DNA of 64,000 nt from Ichthyophis bannanicus (Eukaryota; Chordata; Amphibia; Gymnophiona; Ichthyophiidae), in contig CM066048.1 in assembly GCA_033557465.1 (NCBI GenBank), forward strand, positions 16,344,305 to 16,408,304, given 5' to 3'. Below, in pieces: positions 10,290-21,716 of this stretch. Both the position numbers and the translations under genes were made by a program. The notes beneath the pieces are model-generated. The model saw only the letters and a program-made list of their open reading frames with translations, did not search any database and had not been told where the DNA came from. The stretch's first letter is position 1. Each line of letters opens with the position of its first letter.

Positions 10290-12235
10290 TGGCAGGGCTA
10301 GCCCTGGTCCCCGCAATGCCCCCCTCTATGTAAATAAGGAGCCCAAATCTTCCCCCATTGCCTCCTTTTCAGCCCATAAGTGGCTTTGTCAAATCTCATG
10401 GCCTCGCCTACTTTTAACCACCAATCATCCACTGTGAGTCCACTAGGCTTCCTCCATCTCTCCACGCTAACAGCACTCTGGCCGCCAGAGCGTTTTGCCC
10501 GCAGGATGCCAGAGTAGCCCCACAGCAGCTTATCCCTGGATAGGCCTAGCAGTAACTCCCTTAGGGATTACGAGCTACCTACCCCACCTGTAATCTGGCA
10601 TCCTCTGAGCATGGCCCCCCAATACTTGTGATGCCGGACACTCCCACCACAGATGGTAAAACGTGCCCATCCCTTCACATAACCTCCAACACTCCTGTTT
10701 CCTTCTTTCCAGGCTTACAGTGGGATGTTAAATAAGTGCAGTGTAGTATGTGTAACTGTGTTTGCCTCCAGAATGTCACCAGTGTCCACTTATGCACTCC
10801 CTCATGTATCTTCCCTGAATCAGCCTCTTCTAATTCCCTTCCCAGCCACCTCTGCCATCCCAAAGGGATATGGTAGGGGGATGCTGTTTGACCTCATGTG
10901 ACTGTCCTTTATAAAATTTGGAGATTATGGCCCGCAATCCTATCCCCTGAAAAAGGATATTTTCCAAGGGGGTAAATTCCTTCCCGTGATGGGCACAAAT
11001 CTCCTATTTCATTAAGAAGAATCAAAAGTTGAAAAAATTGGGAGAAAAAAAGAAAAAAAGGTACTTGCCTACCCAGCTTCCCCTCTAGTTCACACTGTGC
11101 CATGCACCTCCCCGACACCTATAAGTCAGAGAACCTTTTAAAGATCCTTTTCCTCCATATCCATCACTAAGGAAGCAAAGTCTGGCTCTGAGAAGAGCTG
11201 GTAATTAACAACCTGCAACCATTTCGACAGCATAGAAGGTATCGCGTGCCCTTTCACATACACAACTCCTTGTGTCAATAATGGTCCCAGAAATGCATGC
11301 ATTCTAGCCTCCTTTGTTTTTTTTCCCCTCCCTTGGCTACTCGAGTCTACCAACTCAAATAGTGACAGTGGAGCCAGACGAGCTCTCGTCAAGTCCACCC
11401 ATAACACCTCCCTCGGCCGATAATAGTACATCCGGTATGCTCGCAGAACTGCTGCTCTATAGTACAGTGCCAACTCTGGAAACCTTATTCTCCCTTGTTC
11501 CTGGGATCTGGATAACAGTTTTATGCTGATTTTTGTTTTCTTCCCCTGCACACAAACTGGACAAGGCGTTTTTTCCTATTTCCATAGATAACTGACTGGG
11601 ATGGTTATCGGCAGCTGATTAAATAAGAAAATAAATTTCAGGATATTATTATTTTTCAGGGCTGCCACTCTTCTCATCCAACTTAGATGCAAAGCGGCCC
11701 ATCTTTGGAGGTCAGCGCCCAGCCTGGTAACTAATGGGCAGTAAAGATCCGCAAGGTTCCCAGATATAAGTACTCCCAAATATTTGATATGCTGATCTGC
11801 CCAGTGACAGGGGAAATCCAGAGGTTGCACCCTTTCAATACACCCCCTAAATTCAAACACCTCAGTCTTACCTAAATTGACCTTAAAACCTAAAAGCTGA
11901 GAGCACCAATCAATTTTCTCCAATAGGCCTGGTAGGGATTCTTACCATCTGGCCATGAACACTAAAGTGTCATCTGTATATACCATCATCTTGTGATTTG
12001 ACTCTCCCACCCGGATGGAGCATATGAGCTGGTTCTGCCAAACCCGAGCTGCAAAAGCCTTTATAATCATTGCAAAGAGCATCGGGGACAAGGGGCACCC
12101 CTGTCTGGTGCCCCTCTGCAGCCAAAACTCCTCTGATCGCCCACCACTGACTAGAACTCTAGCCAATCGGGCCACTGTAGAGGGCCCTCACCCCCTGAAT
12201 GACACCCTCACCCAAGTTAAACTTAGCCAGCATAG
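10290..12235 (-). pseudogene. L1/Tx1 ORF2 remnant, RT core to C-terminus
   Basis: On the minus strand from 12235: a FAMLAKFNLG segment, then RGTRQGCPLSPMLFAMIIKA (RT motif B, about 12117-12060) and MMVYTDDTLVFM (motif C with the catalytic Asp pair, about 11990-11955). Next come LLGFKVNLGKTEVFEF, IKYLGVLI and a long C-terminal region ending near 10300 with VGEAMRFDKATYGLKRRQWGKIW. At least four frame changes and stops break it. The C-terminal part matches the equivalent part of the 21.6-27.3 kb copy (about 26770-26850), supporting the family call. Confidence 0.75.
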
Positions 12236-12531
12236 CAAAGAGGAGTGGCCTAGTGGTTGGGGCAAGGTACTTCAGGCCGGAAGGTCGGGGGTTCAAATCC
12301 CACTAGAGGACAGCAACCTTGGGCCGGAAGGACTGGGGTTTCTAGTCCCACAGGTGCTCCTTGTGGTCTTGGGCAAGCCACTTAACCCTCCATAGCCCAT
12401 GTTCCCTGTAAAATAGTTATCTCCAAGTTATAATGCCCTGTTCAATGTAATTTCAGTTGTTCAATGTAAACTGCACTGATGCAGAATAGCGCGGTATATA
12501 AGAGAATATAAATAAATAAATAAATAAAAAT
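12236..12531 (+). mobile_element. tRNA-derived SINE with (AAATA)n tail, plus strand
   Basis: The head has Pol III boxes of a tRNA-like promoter: TGGCCTAGTGGTT (box A region, 12246-12258) and GGTTCAAATCC (box B, 12289-12299). A middle part reads GGGCAAGCCACTTAACCCTC. The 3' end (GTAAACTGCACTGATGCAGA, then GCGGTATATAAG and AAATA repeats) resembles the tail of the second L2 family in this window. It sits in the minus-strand L1/Tx1 relic. The head would fold poorly as a true tRNA. Confidence 0.85.
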
Positions 12532-12652
12532 CCAAACACACACATTCTCCTCGCCTTAAGGCCATGGAAATTGCTGGTTCACCATGGTCTTTTATAACTT
12601 GTAGCATGTTTATGGCCCTCCAGACATTGTTAGAGATCACCTGCCCTCCTAT
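12532..12652 (-). pseudogene. L1/Tx1 ORF2 remnant, RT motif 1-A region
   Basis: This small block on the minus strand reads GFIGGQVISNNVWRAINMLQ, then SMALRR. It corresponds to the L1 RT stretch just after the 'HPDQTG' block, which is found across the inserted L1 at 19001-19035. It ends at the SINE. The motif-A aspartate region is badly degraded. Confidence 0.65.
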
Positions 12653-12664
12653 AAACCCTGTTTG
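12653..12664. repeat. Left target-site duplication of the 12.7-19.0 kb L1/Tx1
   Basis: AAACCCTGTTTG recurs directly after the poly-A tail, ending at 19010. It splits the HPDQTG-F block of the older L1 ORF2. Confidence 0.85.
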
Positions 12665-12839
12665 GAGAGACCACATGATGCGGACAGGGTAGGGGTCGCA
12701 TCTGGAGCATGTCCCGCTGCCCATAGCCTAAAGCCGGCATTTAATACCGTGTAAATACACGAGCATCAGTCAAGAAGTTGGCTCAACTGCTTCGGAGTGC
12801 CCGGAGATTGTTTTGGTGCGGTTTGGGAGATTTATCTGC

Positions 12840-13685
12840 ATGGCGACGGCAGTAAAATCGCTGAGAAGGGACCGAGAACGAGTGGCCGGATCGGGCAAGA
12901 TGGCGGATACGGCCGTGATGCCGGCTTCACCCAGATCTCCCACCACGTTGGACGAGATGTCCGCTGCAGTAGCGACAGCCTTAATGCCTCAATTTGATGC
13001 CCTCCACAGTAAAATTGACGGATTGCGTTCCTCTGTGGACCAGCTAGGCAATCGGCTACGAGAGGCTGAGGAACGTGTGGGGCAGGTGGAGGAGAAGACG
13101 GAGACACTGGTCATAGAGGTGGCAGATTTAAAGTCCCGGATAACTCTGCAGGAAGCTAAGATCGACGACCTGGAAAACAGGTCACGAAGAAATAACCTGC
13201 GCTTCCTGGGGGTTCCGGAGACTGTCTCTGACAAAGACCTACGCGGATATCTGGAGGCCGTGGTCAAGCACATTGCGGGTGAAGATGAGCTTGGCGGTAT
13301 CTTGCACATTGAACGGGTGCATCGGGTAGGCGCCAAATCAACACGCGATCCTCGCCCCCGAATTGTATTAGCCAAGTTCCTTCAATACCCACAAAAAGAA
13401 ATGATCTTCAGGGCAGCACGGCAGAAGGGGGAAGTGTCATACAATAATATCAAACTCCGTGTGGCACAGGATTATTCCATGGCGCTGAGTAAAAAACGGC
13501 AGGAATATGCACCCCTTTGCAGCAAACTTATAGAGGTCGGAGTCCGGTTTTCGGTGCAGTACCCCGCCAGATTACATGTGATCTGCGATGGCGCGCACCG
13601 CATCTTCGATTCGGCCGCTGCGGCAGAGGACTATGTTCAGCAACTGCATACCCAAAAGAGAGCTGTGTCGTCGCCCTCTAAATGA
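12840..13685 (+). CDS. L1/Tx1 ORF1 protein, intact
   Basis: The 281-codon protein starts at the first in-frame ATG (12840). Residues about 50-110 form a coiled coil (heptads such as LHSKIDGLRSSVDQLGNRL and an EERVGQVEEKTETL run). An RRM-like domain follows with the L1 signature LENRSRRNNLRFLGVPE at about residue 115, and then the C-terminal domain with a conserved basic region. In L1s this protein trimerises, binds the element RNA and acts as a nucleic-acid chaperone in the retrotransposition particle. The family is commonly 280-340 residues, so length is normal. It has no stop or frameshift although ORF2 is broken. An in-frame stretch upstream to 12813 lacks an ATG. Confidence 0.88.
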   Translation: MATAVKSLRRDRERVAGSGKMADTAVMPASPRSPTTLDEMSAAVATALMPQFDALHSKIDGLRSSVDQLGNRLREAEERVGQVEEKTETLVIEVADLKSRITLQEAKIDDLENRSRRNNLRFLGVPETVSDKDLRGYLEAVVKHIAGEDELGGILHIERVHRVGAKSTRDPRPRIVLAKFLQYPQKEMIFRAARQKGEVSYNNIKLRVAQDYSMALSKKRQEYAPLCSKLIEVGVRFSVQYPARLHVICDGAHRIFDSAAAAEDYVQQLHTQKRAVSSPSK

Positions 13686-14864
13686 AGCCCTCTGCGACTG
13701 CTAGAACTACGCTGGCATGGGAACCCTTTCTATCAGACTGAAGAGTGGGGAAGTGTAATGTAACAACAGCTCTAATAACTGGATACTGTTGCTGACCTGA
13801 CATAAAGCTACAAACTCTAAGTAACTCTGTATCTGTTTGCCCCCCGGAAATGCGCTCTGCTGCTTCGGACACTGTTACAAAGTTTCTAGTTTAATTATTT
13901 CATTTCTTCCTACCCCGCGTTGCACAATTTAGGCCTGTCTATGCTCTGTGCTTTCTCCCTGAGGGGGTTTATATACCTGTTTCACTGCTGCTTTATTTAA
14001 TGATGCAGGAAGATTGGGGGATTTTCCTTATTATTGTAATGTACGATGTGCACCATTGGGGGGAGGGGGCTTTCCTGGTTGATTTGATAATAATTTGTAG
14101 ATGCCGGTGGGCCCCCCGGCCATTTTGTTTCTGTTAAGCTTGCCGACACTTCCTGTGGGGGAGAAGGCGGGGGTTTTTTGTGGCGATTGTGGCTGCCGCT
14201 CCCCCCCGGGGGGTGGTGGCGAGTAAGGAGAGTGCCCTAGGCGAGCGGGGCTTACTAAGGACAACGATGCAGGCTAGAAGGAATTTGACCTGGAGAAGCC
14301 TTGGGCCTCGGGAGTTGTGGTAGTCTGGTAGGTGGGGCCCGTATTGTGTGACCGGCAGAGGTGGGACACAGAGGGGGGAGGGGGGCAAAAAATCTAGACC
14401 TGCTCTTTAGCTCTAATTTCCGGGTGGTGGCCGGGCAGTTGGGGGAGAGTTTAGCTCCCTCACGGTAAAAGGATCAATACAGTTGGAATGTGTTATCATG
14501 ATTTGTTCTAGGGCTTGGTCGGGGGACATGCTCAAAGGGGTCTCGGGAGGGCTCCTTGGGTGGGGGTAGGTGCGGGGAGTCCTGTAGATAAGTGGAGTAG
14601 GTTGAAGGGGAGTGAGGGGGGGTACTGGAGGAAAGGGCTGGGGGGGGGGGTTAGGACAGAGGTGGGGGGGGATTAGAAGAGGGGTAAGCCAGTGGGGGGT
14701 TTGGGGGATTCAGGGGAGGAGGGGAGGAGGGGAGGCTGGGGGAGGGGTCATCGCACTCTGAACTTTTTAAAGAGGTATAGGGTCACTTATCTGAGTAAAA
14801 TTGCTGGGAGGCTCCAGGCTGGGGGGGTCTCCCTAAGCACGCTTTGCTGGCAGCTGGGCCATAA
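13686..14864 (+). other. L1/Tx1 inter-ORF region, G-rich
   Basis: About 1.2 kb between ORF1 and ORF2 of copy 1. It is non-coding and strongly G-rich (many runs of 6-10 G at 14050-14730). A similar G-rich spacer lies in copy 2 (22640-23040), so this is a family feature and a possible G-quadruplex site. Confidence 0.7.
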
Positions 14865-17800
14865 ACCTACGGTGATTCTCTGAGAGTCATAACCTGGAAT
14901 GTTTGTGGTTTGGGTAGCCCGATAAAGCGATATAAAGTACTGAAAGCACTGGCTCGACAACATTGTGATATTGCGATCCTTCAGGAAACCCACCAAACAG
15001 CTGAAGAACATGCTAAACTAGGTCGCGACTGGGTAGGCCAGGTGTGGGGTGCGCCTGCACGGGGGAAGAAGGGGGGGGTGGCTATCTTAATCCATAGGAG
15101 AGTGCGCTTTTCGTTGAATCGACAGGTGGCGGATCCCGAGGGGCGCTTTCTGTTACTGTGGGGCTTGTTGGAAGATCGTGAGATTATACTGGGGGATGTA
15201 TATGGCCCCAATAACTTGGACCAGGAGTTTTTCGATCGTATTGCAGCCAAAGTGGAACAATTGCCAGATGTACCTTTATTATTGGGGGGCGACTTGAATG
15301 GGGTGTTTGAAGTGAGCTTGGATACCTCCAGTGGAAGGGGGACGAGGGACAGAACGCTTAGCTCCCAGGTATTGCAACGATTTCGGAACCGATTGGGCCT
15401 GATAGATCCGTGGAGGGTTCTGCACCCAACCGAGAAGGAATTCACTCACATCTCGAGGGCGCATGGGACGAGTGCGAGAATCGATCATGTCCTGCTTTCT
15501 ACTACGGTATTCGCACAGGTGGAAGAGGCACAGATTGGTCCCCTGGAGATATCCGATCATGCCATGGTTTGGGTGGAGATGCAGTGGGGGGGGAGGAGCT
15601 GGCACATCTCGTATATGGCGGTTCCCCATTGAGTTATATAAGGATAATCAATTCCGGCAATTTCTGGGTCAGCGCTGGCGTGACTTTGAGTTAAACCACC
15701 AGGCACACAAGGATGACCCAGAATTGGTTTGGGAAACGGCCAAGGTGGTACTGAGAGGAGATATCATTGGGTTTGTCGCCCGGAAACGCAGACTGATGGC
15801 GGAATAGATCGTCCGGTTGGAGCGACAAGTCTCTCATGCGCGAGTGCTTAGTGGTCAATCACCTACAGTGTTGAATAGGAAACGGCTATGGGAACTTCAA
15901 GTTGCCTTGAATGAATTGCTTCACCAGCGAGCTAAGAAATCTCTGTTATATTACAAATATCGGTTATATTGCTTTGGTGATAAACCGGGTAAGTTATTAG
16001 GACGATGTCTGCGGGGTCCGAGAGGAGGGAAGGGGGTAGCGGCTCTCAGGGACGAATATGGGAAACTACACCAAGATCGCGAGGCGATAAGTACACTCTT
16101 TAGAAACTTTTTTCAAAAACTCTATGCGGCAGAGGAGACAAACCCCCCTACAATGGAGGCTTACTTGCAGGGGTTGAAGCTCCCGAGGGTGACGGAAGCA
16201 CAACGGGTTCAATTGGGACAACCGATTACGTTAATGGAGGTCCAGTCGGTGATTGCACAAGCCAGTTGTTGTAAGGCTCCAGGCCCTGATGGCTATGGGG
16301 CTGAGTTTTATAAACTCCTGTCCAATTGGGTGGGACCCCTGCTAGTGGATACTTACCAGCGGCGAATAGAAGGGGGCGGTAGGCGGTGGGGAGATAATCA
16401 AGCTTATATTACGTTGATACCGAAGCCAGCCAAAGATCCTTTGCAGGCGGCCTCATATAGACCGATCTCTTTACTGAATTTTGACACAAAATTACTGGCA
16501 AAAATTCTGGCAGAGCGGCTGGCGGGGATATTAGGTGACATAGTGCACGAATCTCAGGTGGGCTTTGTACGCGGCCGCTATGCTGTTCGCAACATACGCC
16601 GAATTCTAACATCTTTGGAGTGGGTGCACAGCCATCAGTTGCAATCACTTCTGGTGAGTTTCGACGCTGAAAAAGCGTTTGATAGGGTTGACTGGACTTA
16701 TATGGACCATTTGTTACCGATGTATGGTCTAGGACAGGCCTTTTGTGCTATGGTAAAGAGTTTATATGATACTCCAACGGCTCGAGTGCTATGTAATGGG
16801 GTGCTGTCAGCCCCCTTCCCACTGTATCGGGGTACTAGGCAGGGCTGTCCATTATCCCCCCTATTGTTTGTTTTATCCTTGGATCCTTTAATACGCAGTA
16901 TAGAACGAGATCGGCAGATTTGTGGGATTGAGGTGGGCAAACAGGGATTTAAGGTGTCGGCCTTTGCTGACGATATGCTTGTACATATACTGACGCCGCG
17001 AGAATCATTGCCGAGACTGCTGGCTGAGTTTCGGAGGTTTGGAAGTTTTGCCGGCCTTCGGATAAATGCGGATAAATCAGAGGCCTTGGATGTTTCGGGT
17101 AGGTTGAGGGATGGATGGGGGGGAAGACTTCCCTTTGAAATGGTCAGACCACGGGTTTACTTACTTGGGTATCATCTTAACGAGATTACCACAAGACCTA
17201 TATCACACGAACTTTGAGAAAGTCTTGACTGGGATGCGGCGTCAGTTGAGAGCCTGGAACCCACTTCCCTTGGCATTACTAGGGAGAATTGCAGCAGTTA
17301 AAATGGTGATCCTGCCGCGTATACTCTATTGGCTGCAAACTTTACCTGTTTGGTTATTCCGAAGGGATCTGCTTAAAATAGAGAGGGAGATACAAGGGTT
17401 TTTGTGGAAGGGGGCCCGAGCGCGGATCCCGATATCTCGAATGATCGGTAAGTGGCGTCGGGGGGGCCTTGGGCTCCCAGATTTAAGACTTTATGCCTTG
17501 GCTTGCCAAGTGCGGCATATAGGAGACTGTCTAGGGGGAACAGACGTTTATACGCCAAGAGCTTTAGAAGCGGCGTTGGTAGCTCCTTTCTCCCTGGTGG
17601 GAGCCTTACATGTGGAAAGTGCACAATTGCCAACGCGACTTACACGGAATACGTTGTTAAATACAATGAGGCGTACGTGGAGACAATTAAACAGTTTTTG
17701 GCAGCGTAATTGGCAGGTATCTAGCTGGCTACCCATTCGAGGCAATACACACTTTCTGCCAGGTTCGGATTCGAGCACATTTCAGCTATGGCATAGGAAG

Positions 17801-18666
17801 GGACTACGCTATTTAGGACATGCAGTGGATCTTGCGGGTAAGTGCAAGCCGTTTTTGGAACTATGCGGGGAATTCCAGCTCCCCCGCACCCACTACTTTG
17901 CGTATCTTCAGCTTTCACACTATGTGGCTACGCTGCCCCGAGAGGAACTAGGGGAAGACCGGTCGCAGCAGATTATTGATTTATTGGAACTGGGGGGGGG
18001 GAGACACACCTGACGATAGCCGGGTTGAAGGTAAAGCTGGAGTGCTTTGGGGTGGGGCCGGACTATGGGCAGGTTGAGGCAGCTTGGGGAGGAGAATTAG
18101 GACGAGAAATACCACCAGGTACGATTTGTGAGGCAGTAGGGCGGATAGTAGAACTGGCGGAGGGAGCGCGTTGGAGGGAAATCCAATACAAAGCCTTGAC
18201 CCGGGCGCATTTCTCACCGCGACGAACGTTACGTAGTCGTATTACACAAGACGGGTATTGCCCCAGATGTTCCATGCCATTGGCCACTCTAACCCACATG
18301 TGGTGGCAGTGCAGGCGCATCCTTCCCTATTGGTCCTATATACGTCGCTATATTATGCGAATATTGCAACAAAGGTTTCCCTGGACTGGAGTTTTAGTTG
18401 CCCTGGATCAATTGCATCACGCCCTTCCCACAGGGCGATGGGAGCGGTTATTGGTGCGCAAAGCATGTTTGGTGGGGAAGGGTCCGATTTTACACAGATG
18501 GAGAGATCGGGACCCACCCACATTTACGGAGTGGCGCAATAATTTTCACCAGCTGATGCTGGCAGAGCGCTGGAGGGCTAAGGGCTCAGCGAAGAGGTGG
18601 GCTACTTTTATGCTGCTTTGGGAGCCCTATATCCAGACCCTGGGCCCCGATGCCGGAGTGAAGTAG
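14865..18666 (+). pseudogene. L1/Tx1 ORF2 (endonuclease-RT), disrupted
   Basis: The endonuclease begins at VITWNVCGLGSP (about 14886) and carries ILQETH, DVYGPNN, GGDLNG and the ISDHAMVWVE end typical of AP-like endonucleases. The RT is at about 15817-17140 with ITLIPKPAKD, SYRPISLLNFDTKLLAKIL, VSFDAEKAFDRVDW (motif A), RGTRQGCPLSPLLFVLSLDP (motif B) and FADDM (motif C). The C-terminal region has a Cys/His cluster (CPRCSMPLATLTHMWWQC, about 18260-18310). Breaks: a frame change near 15600-15640, a TAG at 15805, a frame change near 17110-17160, and another at the G-run near 17992-18003. No ATG is seen at the start; the frame opens after the stop at 14862. In a live copy it nicks DNA and primes reverse transcription. 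Confidence 0.88.
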
Positions 18667-19000
18667 TTAATGTGGGCCTTTAGGGTATGGATGGTAGGGT
18701 GCGGAGGGGACCTAGGAGAGGGTTGCGAAGGGTACTGCTGTACTGTTGTGGAGTTCAGGGTGCGATGGCGGGGGGTGGGGGATAGGGGAATAGAAGGGGG
18801 GAAGGGGTAGGGAGGGGGGATACTAGGCGTATAAACAAAGGAAAATTGTTTAACCATGTTTGCACTTTGTTCTCTGTTGAATAACTGTCTATTACCTTGG
18901 CCTAGAGGAGATAAGATTCCACTCCTCGTGGCCCCTTTACTGTGTACTGTATTGGATGTTATGTTTCTGATGGTTAATAAATACAGTTTAAAAAAAAAAA

Positions 19001-19010
19001 ACCCTGTTTG
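19001..19010. repeat. Right target-site duplication of L1/Tx1 copy 1
   Basis: ACCCTGTTTG follows the poly-A run, whose last As complete the 12-bp duplication seen at 12653-12664. Confidence 0.85.
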
Positions 19011-19640
19011 ATCTGGGTGAATTAGATGAGGTAGAACCCGTTCCAATCTCCATGCCAGCACTTTAGCAAGACATTTTGCGTCACTATTAATTAGAGCAGT
19101 GGGTCGATAACTCCCACACAAGTTTTTGGGTTTTCCCTCCTTGGGCAAAAACAATCAGGTTGGCTTGGGCCATAACAGCAAGCAGAAACTCCCCTCGAAG
19201 CACTTTTGAAAATATCCCAGTCAGCAAGGGAAATATCTCCTCTTTAAAAAGATGGTAAAATTTGGCCGGGTACCCATTCTCTCCTGCTGCCTTCCCCTTC
19301 GGGAGCATTCTAATTGCGTCCTTCAGCTAAATCACACTTACAGGACTACCCAATTTATCTGCCTCTTCCCCATCCAGCCTTAGGATATCTACTGCCTCCA
19401 AATATTTCTCTATTTTGGTTCTCTCTGTGCACACTCAGAAGTATATAACTGCTCGCAAAAGTGCCTAAACTCTGTGCAGATCGCCTGTAGTAGTACAAAC
19501 TCTTACACCCCCTCTTGAACTTCTGCAACCAGCCGTGCCTCCCTCCGTTTCCAAAGCTGCCGGGCTAGTAACCTCACCACCTTATTCCCATGTTCCATAT
19601 AGTTTCATTTAGTCAGTTGGAGGAGGATAGCGATCCTGTC
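19011..19640 (-). pseudogene. L1/Tx1 ORF2 remnant, linker and N-terminal RT
   Basis: This is the upstream part of the older minus-strand copy. On the minus strand it reads a basic linker (KRREARL region, about 19540), then MLPKGKAAGENGYPAKFYHL (19308-19250), then MAQANLIVF and SYRPTALINSDAKCLAKVLA, and it ends with LIHPDQTG at the younger insertion. These blocks match RT motifs 0-2 of copy 2 (24490-24810) closely. Stops and frame changes are frequent. The endonuclease is not seen upstream of about 19640. Confidence 0.75.
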
Positions 19641-20232
19641 AGCCACAAAGATCTGTGTCCAGGCCTCAAAGTCTTTTATTGGTAAGGAGTTAAAAGAGAA
19701 AGTGTACCTGTTGGCAAATAATATGAAAATTTCAGCAAAGTAAACATCCCGGAAGGGGGAAATATGCTGAAAGATATGGCAATTATGCTTTTCTTTAAAA
19801 TTAAAAACTGCAATCCAAGAGCCAATTATATTTTTGGAGGCAAAGTGGCAGTCACTGAACAGGAAGGAGACAGGAATCTTTATCTCTGATGACCTCAGTG
19901 TAGCCAGTGCACAAAGCAGCTGGGAAATCTTGGTAGTACATTTGGGTGTTTAAAAGGGAGGTAAACAGTATAAAAGGGAAATATTACCAACTTAAAAACA
20001 AAATGGCAACAAAATCCCACCCAATCTTCTCCACAGTCAAAACCCTCACCACCGCACTCATCTTCACCCCTCAAACCTCCTATGCCTCATTGACTTCTTC
20101 AGCTGAGATCGATCCAAGACCTGGTCATGGTGGCAGAAAGAGCATATTGTGAAGGAGTGTGGGATCTAGTATGGAATCCAGGAAGGGGTGAGGTCTGGGC
20201 ACAAAGCATGCCCTGGGTCAGTCTCCTTCACA
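19641..20232. other. Spacer, nothing recognised
   Basis: Between the L1/Tx1 relic and the CR1 fragment. The first part may still be degraded L1. No gene is supported. Confidence 0.35.
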
Positions 20233-21245
20233 ACATAAGAACATAAGATATGGCATACTGGGTCAGACTGAGGCCCATCAAGCCCAGTATCCTGTTTCCA
20301 ACACTGGCCAATCTAGATCACAAGTACCTAGTAGTTTCCCCAAAGGACACAGGTTCCTCGATGCTTGTATTGGGGCAAGCAGTGGATTTCCCGGGTCCCC
20401 TTTAATAATGGTTTATGGACCTTTCCTCCAGAAACTTGTCCAAACCTTTTTTAAACCCAGCTACACTAACAGCTTTTACTACATCCCCCTGTAATCAATT
20501 CCAGAGTTTGATTATGCGTTGAGTGAAAAATTATATTTTCTCTTATTAGTCAAAATAGATGATACTGTAGCTTCATTGCATGTTCCCTAGTCTTTCTATA
20601 TTTTGATAGCATAAACAATCAATCTACATTTACCTGTTCCACTCCATTCATTAAATTTATAGACCTCTTCATATCTCCCCTCAGCCGTCTCTTTTCCAGG
20701 TTGAAGAGTCCTCTCTTCATAGGGGTATCCTTCCACCCCACCCCACCCCCCTTACCATTTTAATGGCTTTTCTCTGTACTTTTTCTAATAACATTATATC
20801 CTTTTTAAGATACAGCGACCAGAGCTGCACACAGTATTCAAGGTGTGGTCGCACCATGGAACGATACAGAGGCATTATAATATCCTTTGTTTTATTCTCC
20901 GTTCCTTAAGACCTAGCATTCTATTTGCTTTCTTGGCCACTGCCGCTGCACAATGGGTGGAGGGTTTCAACATGTTATCCACGACGACTCCTAAATCTTT
21001 TTCCTGGGTGGAGGCTCCTAATATGGAACCTTGTATCGTGTAACCATAGTTTGGGTTGTTCTTTCCTAGGTGCATAACTTTGCACTTGTCCACATTAAAT
21101 TTCATCTGCCATTTAAACATCCAGTCTTCCAATTTATCAAGGTCCTCTTGAAATTTTTCACAATCCTATTGTGTTTAACAACTTTGAATAATTTTGTTAT
21201 CTGCAAATTTGATTACCTCACTCGTTACTCCCATTTCCAAGTCAA
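20233..21245 (-). mobile_element. CR1 LINE 3' fragment, minus strand
   Basis: The 3' tail is at the left (CATAAGAACATAAGATATGG). On the minus strand the body holds the end of ORF2: KWQMKFNVDKCKVMHLGKNN (about 21110-21050), the ATKMVKG-type segment and the RLKRL and LFNLEKRRL C-terminal blocks, broken by stops. It is 5' truncated at about 21245, within the RT. Confidence 0.8.
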
Positions 21246-21553
21246 GGAGGTACTACTGTTGCTACCAGGTTTCAGGATGTACCCAACTGAAACACAAAAG
21301 CGCTGCAAGGCAGAAGAGAAAGAGGTGGAGGTCTGATGAGCAGAAAAATGGCACCACACTGACCAGTTTTCTGGATCAATTAAAGAAAATCTGCCAAGTT
21401 GGCAATCTTCTAAGATTTTACCTTGAGAAGCATGCTCAGTTCTGCAAACCACATCTACAAAAAAAGACACTGGCCAGGTCAAGGCAATTCAAAGGATTAC
21501 CAAAAATGGTGCATGGATTCTACTATAAATCATACAGAGAAAATGAAGGAGTT
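21246..21553. other. Short spacer, nothing recognised
   Basis: Sequence between the CR1 fragment and the left target duplication of L1/Tx1 copy 2. No gene is supported. Confidence 0.35.
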
Positions 21554-21572
21554 AAAAGACAGATGGCATGGG
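21554..21572. repeat. Left 19-bp target-site duplication of L1/Tx1 copy 2
   Basis: AAAAGACAGATGGCATGGG is repeated exactly after the poly-A tail (27320-27338). A long duplication starting with As is typical of L1-type target-primed integration. Confidence 0.9.
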
Positions 21573-21716
21573 ACTTCCGGTTTAGCCACGGAGGAGAGGA
21601 GACGCGTGTGAGAGAGCTCTCCACCCGCCCGGAATAAATCGGGTAGATACAGCTCCTAAAAGCCCTGAAAGCATGCCGAAGTTGGCAAACCCAAACCCAG
21701 CAATCCGATAAAGGAT

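Larger units (their letters stand above)
12665..18999 (+). mobile_element. Near full-length L1/Tx1-clade LINE (copy 1)
   Basis: The 6.3-kb element has all parts in order: a short 5' leader, ORF1 (12840-13685, intact), a 1.2-kb G-rich inter-ORF region, ORF2 with endonuclease, RT and C-terminal zinc-finger-like segment (14865-18666, broken), a 3' UTR, AATAAA at 18976 and a poly-A run. A 12-bp target-site duplication flanks it. It lies in an older copy of the same superfamily. The copy is young enough to keep ORF1 open but ORF2 needs several repairs, so it is not self-mobile. Confidence 0.88.
10263..19640 (-). mobile_element. L1/Tx1-clade LINE relic, minus strand, split by two insertions
   Basis: Three blocks belong to one older copy: about 19640-19001 (before the RT core), 12652-12532 and 12235-10290 (RT core to the C-terminus). 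The 12665-19000 gap is a younger L1/Tx1 and the 12236-12531 gap is a tRNA-SINE. The joined order of the protein blocks across the gaps follows L1 ORF2, which shows they were once contiguous. No poly-A is visible at its 3' side, where an L2 begins. Confidence 0.75.

Noticed and set aside
12244..12310. A tRNA gene
   Set aside because: Box A and box B are present but the sequence continues into a SINE body with a LINE-like tail and recurs inverted at 47.0 kb; it is a SINE head.
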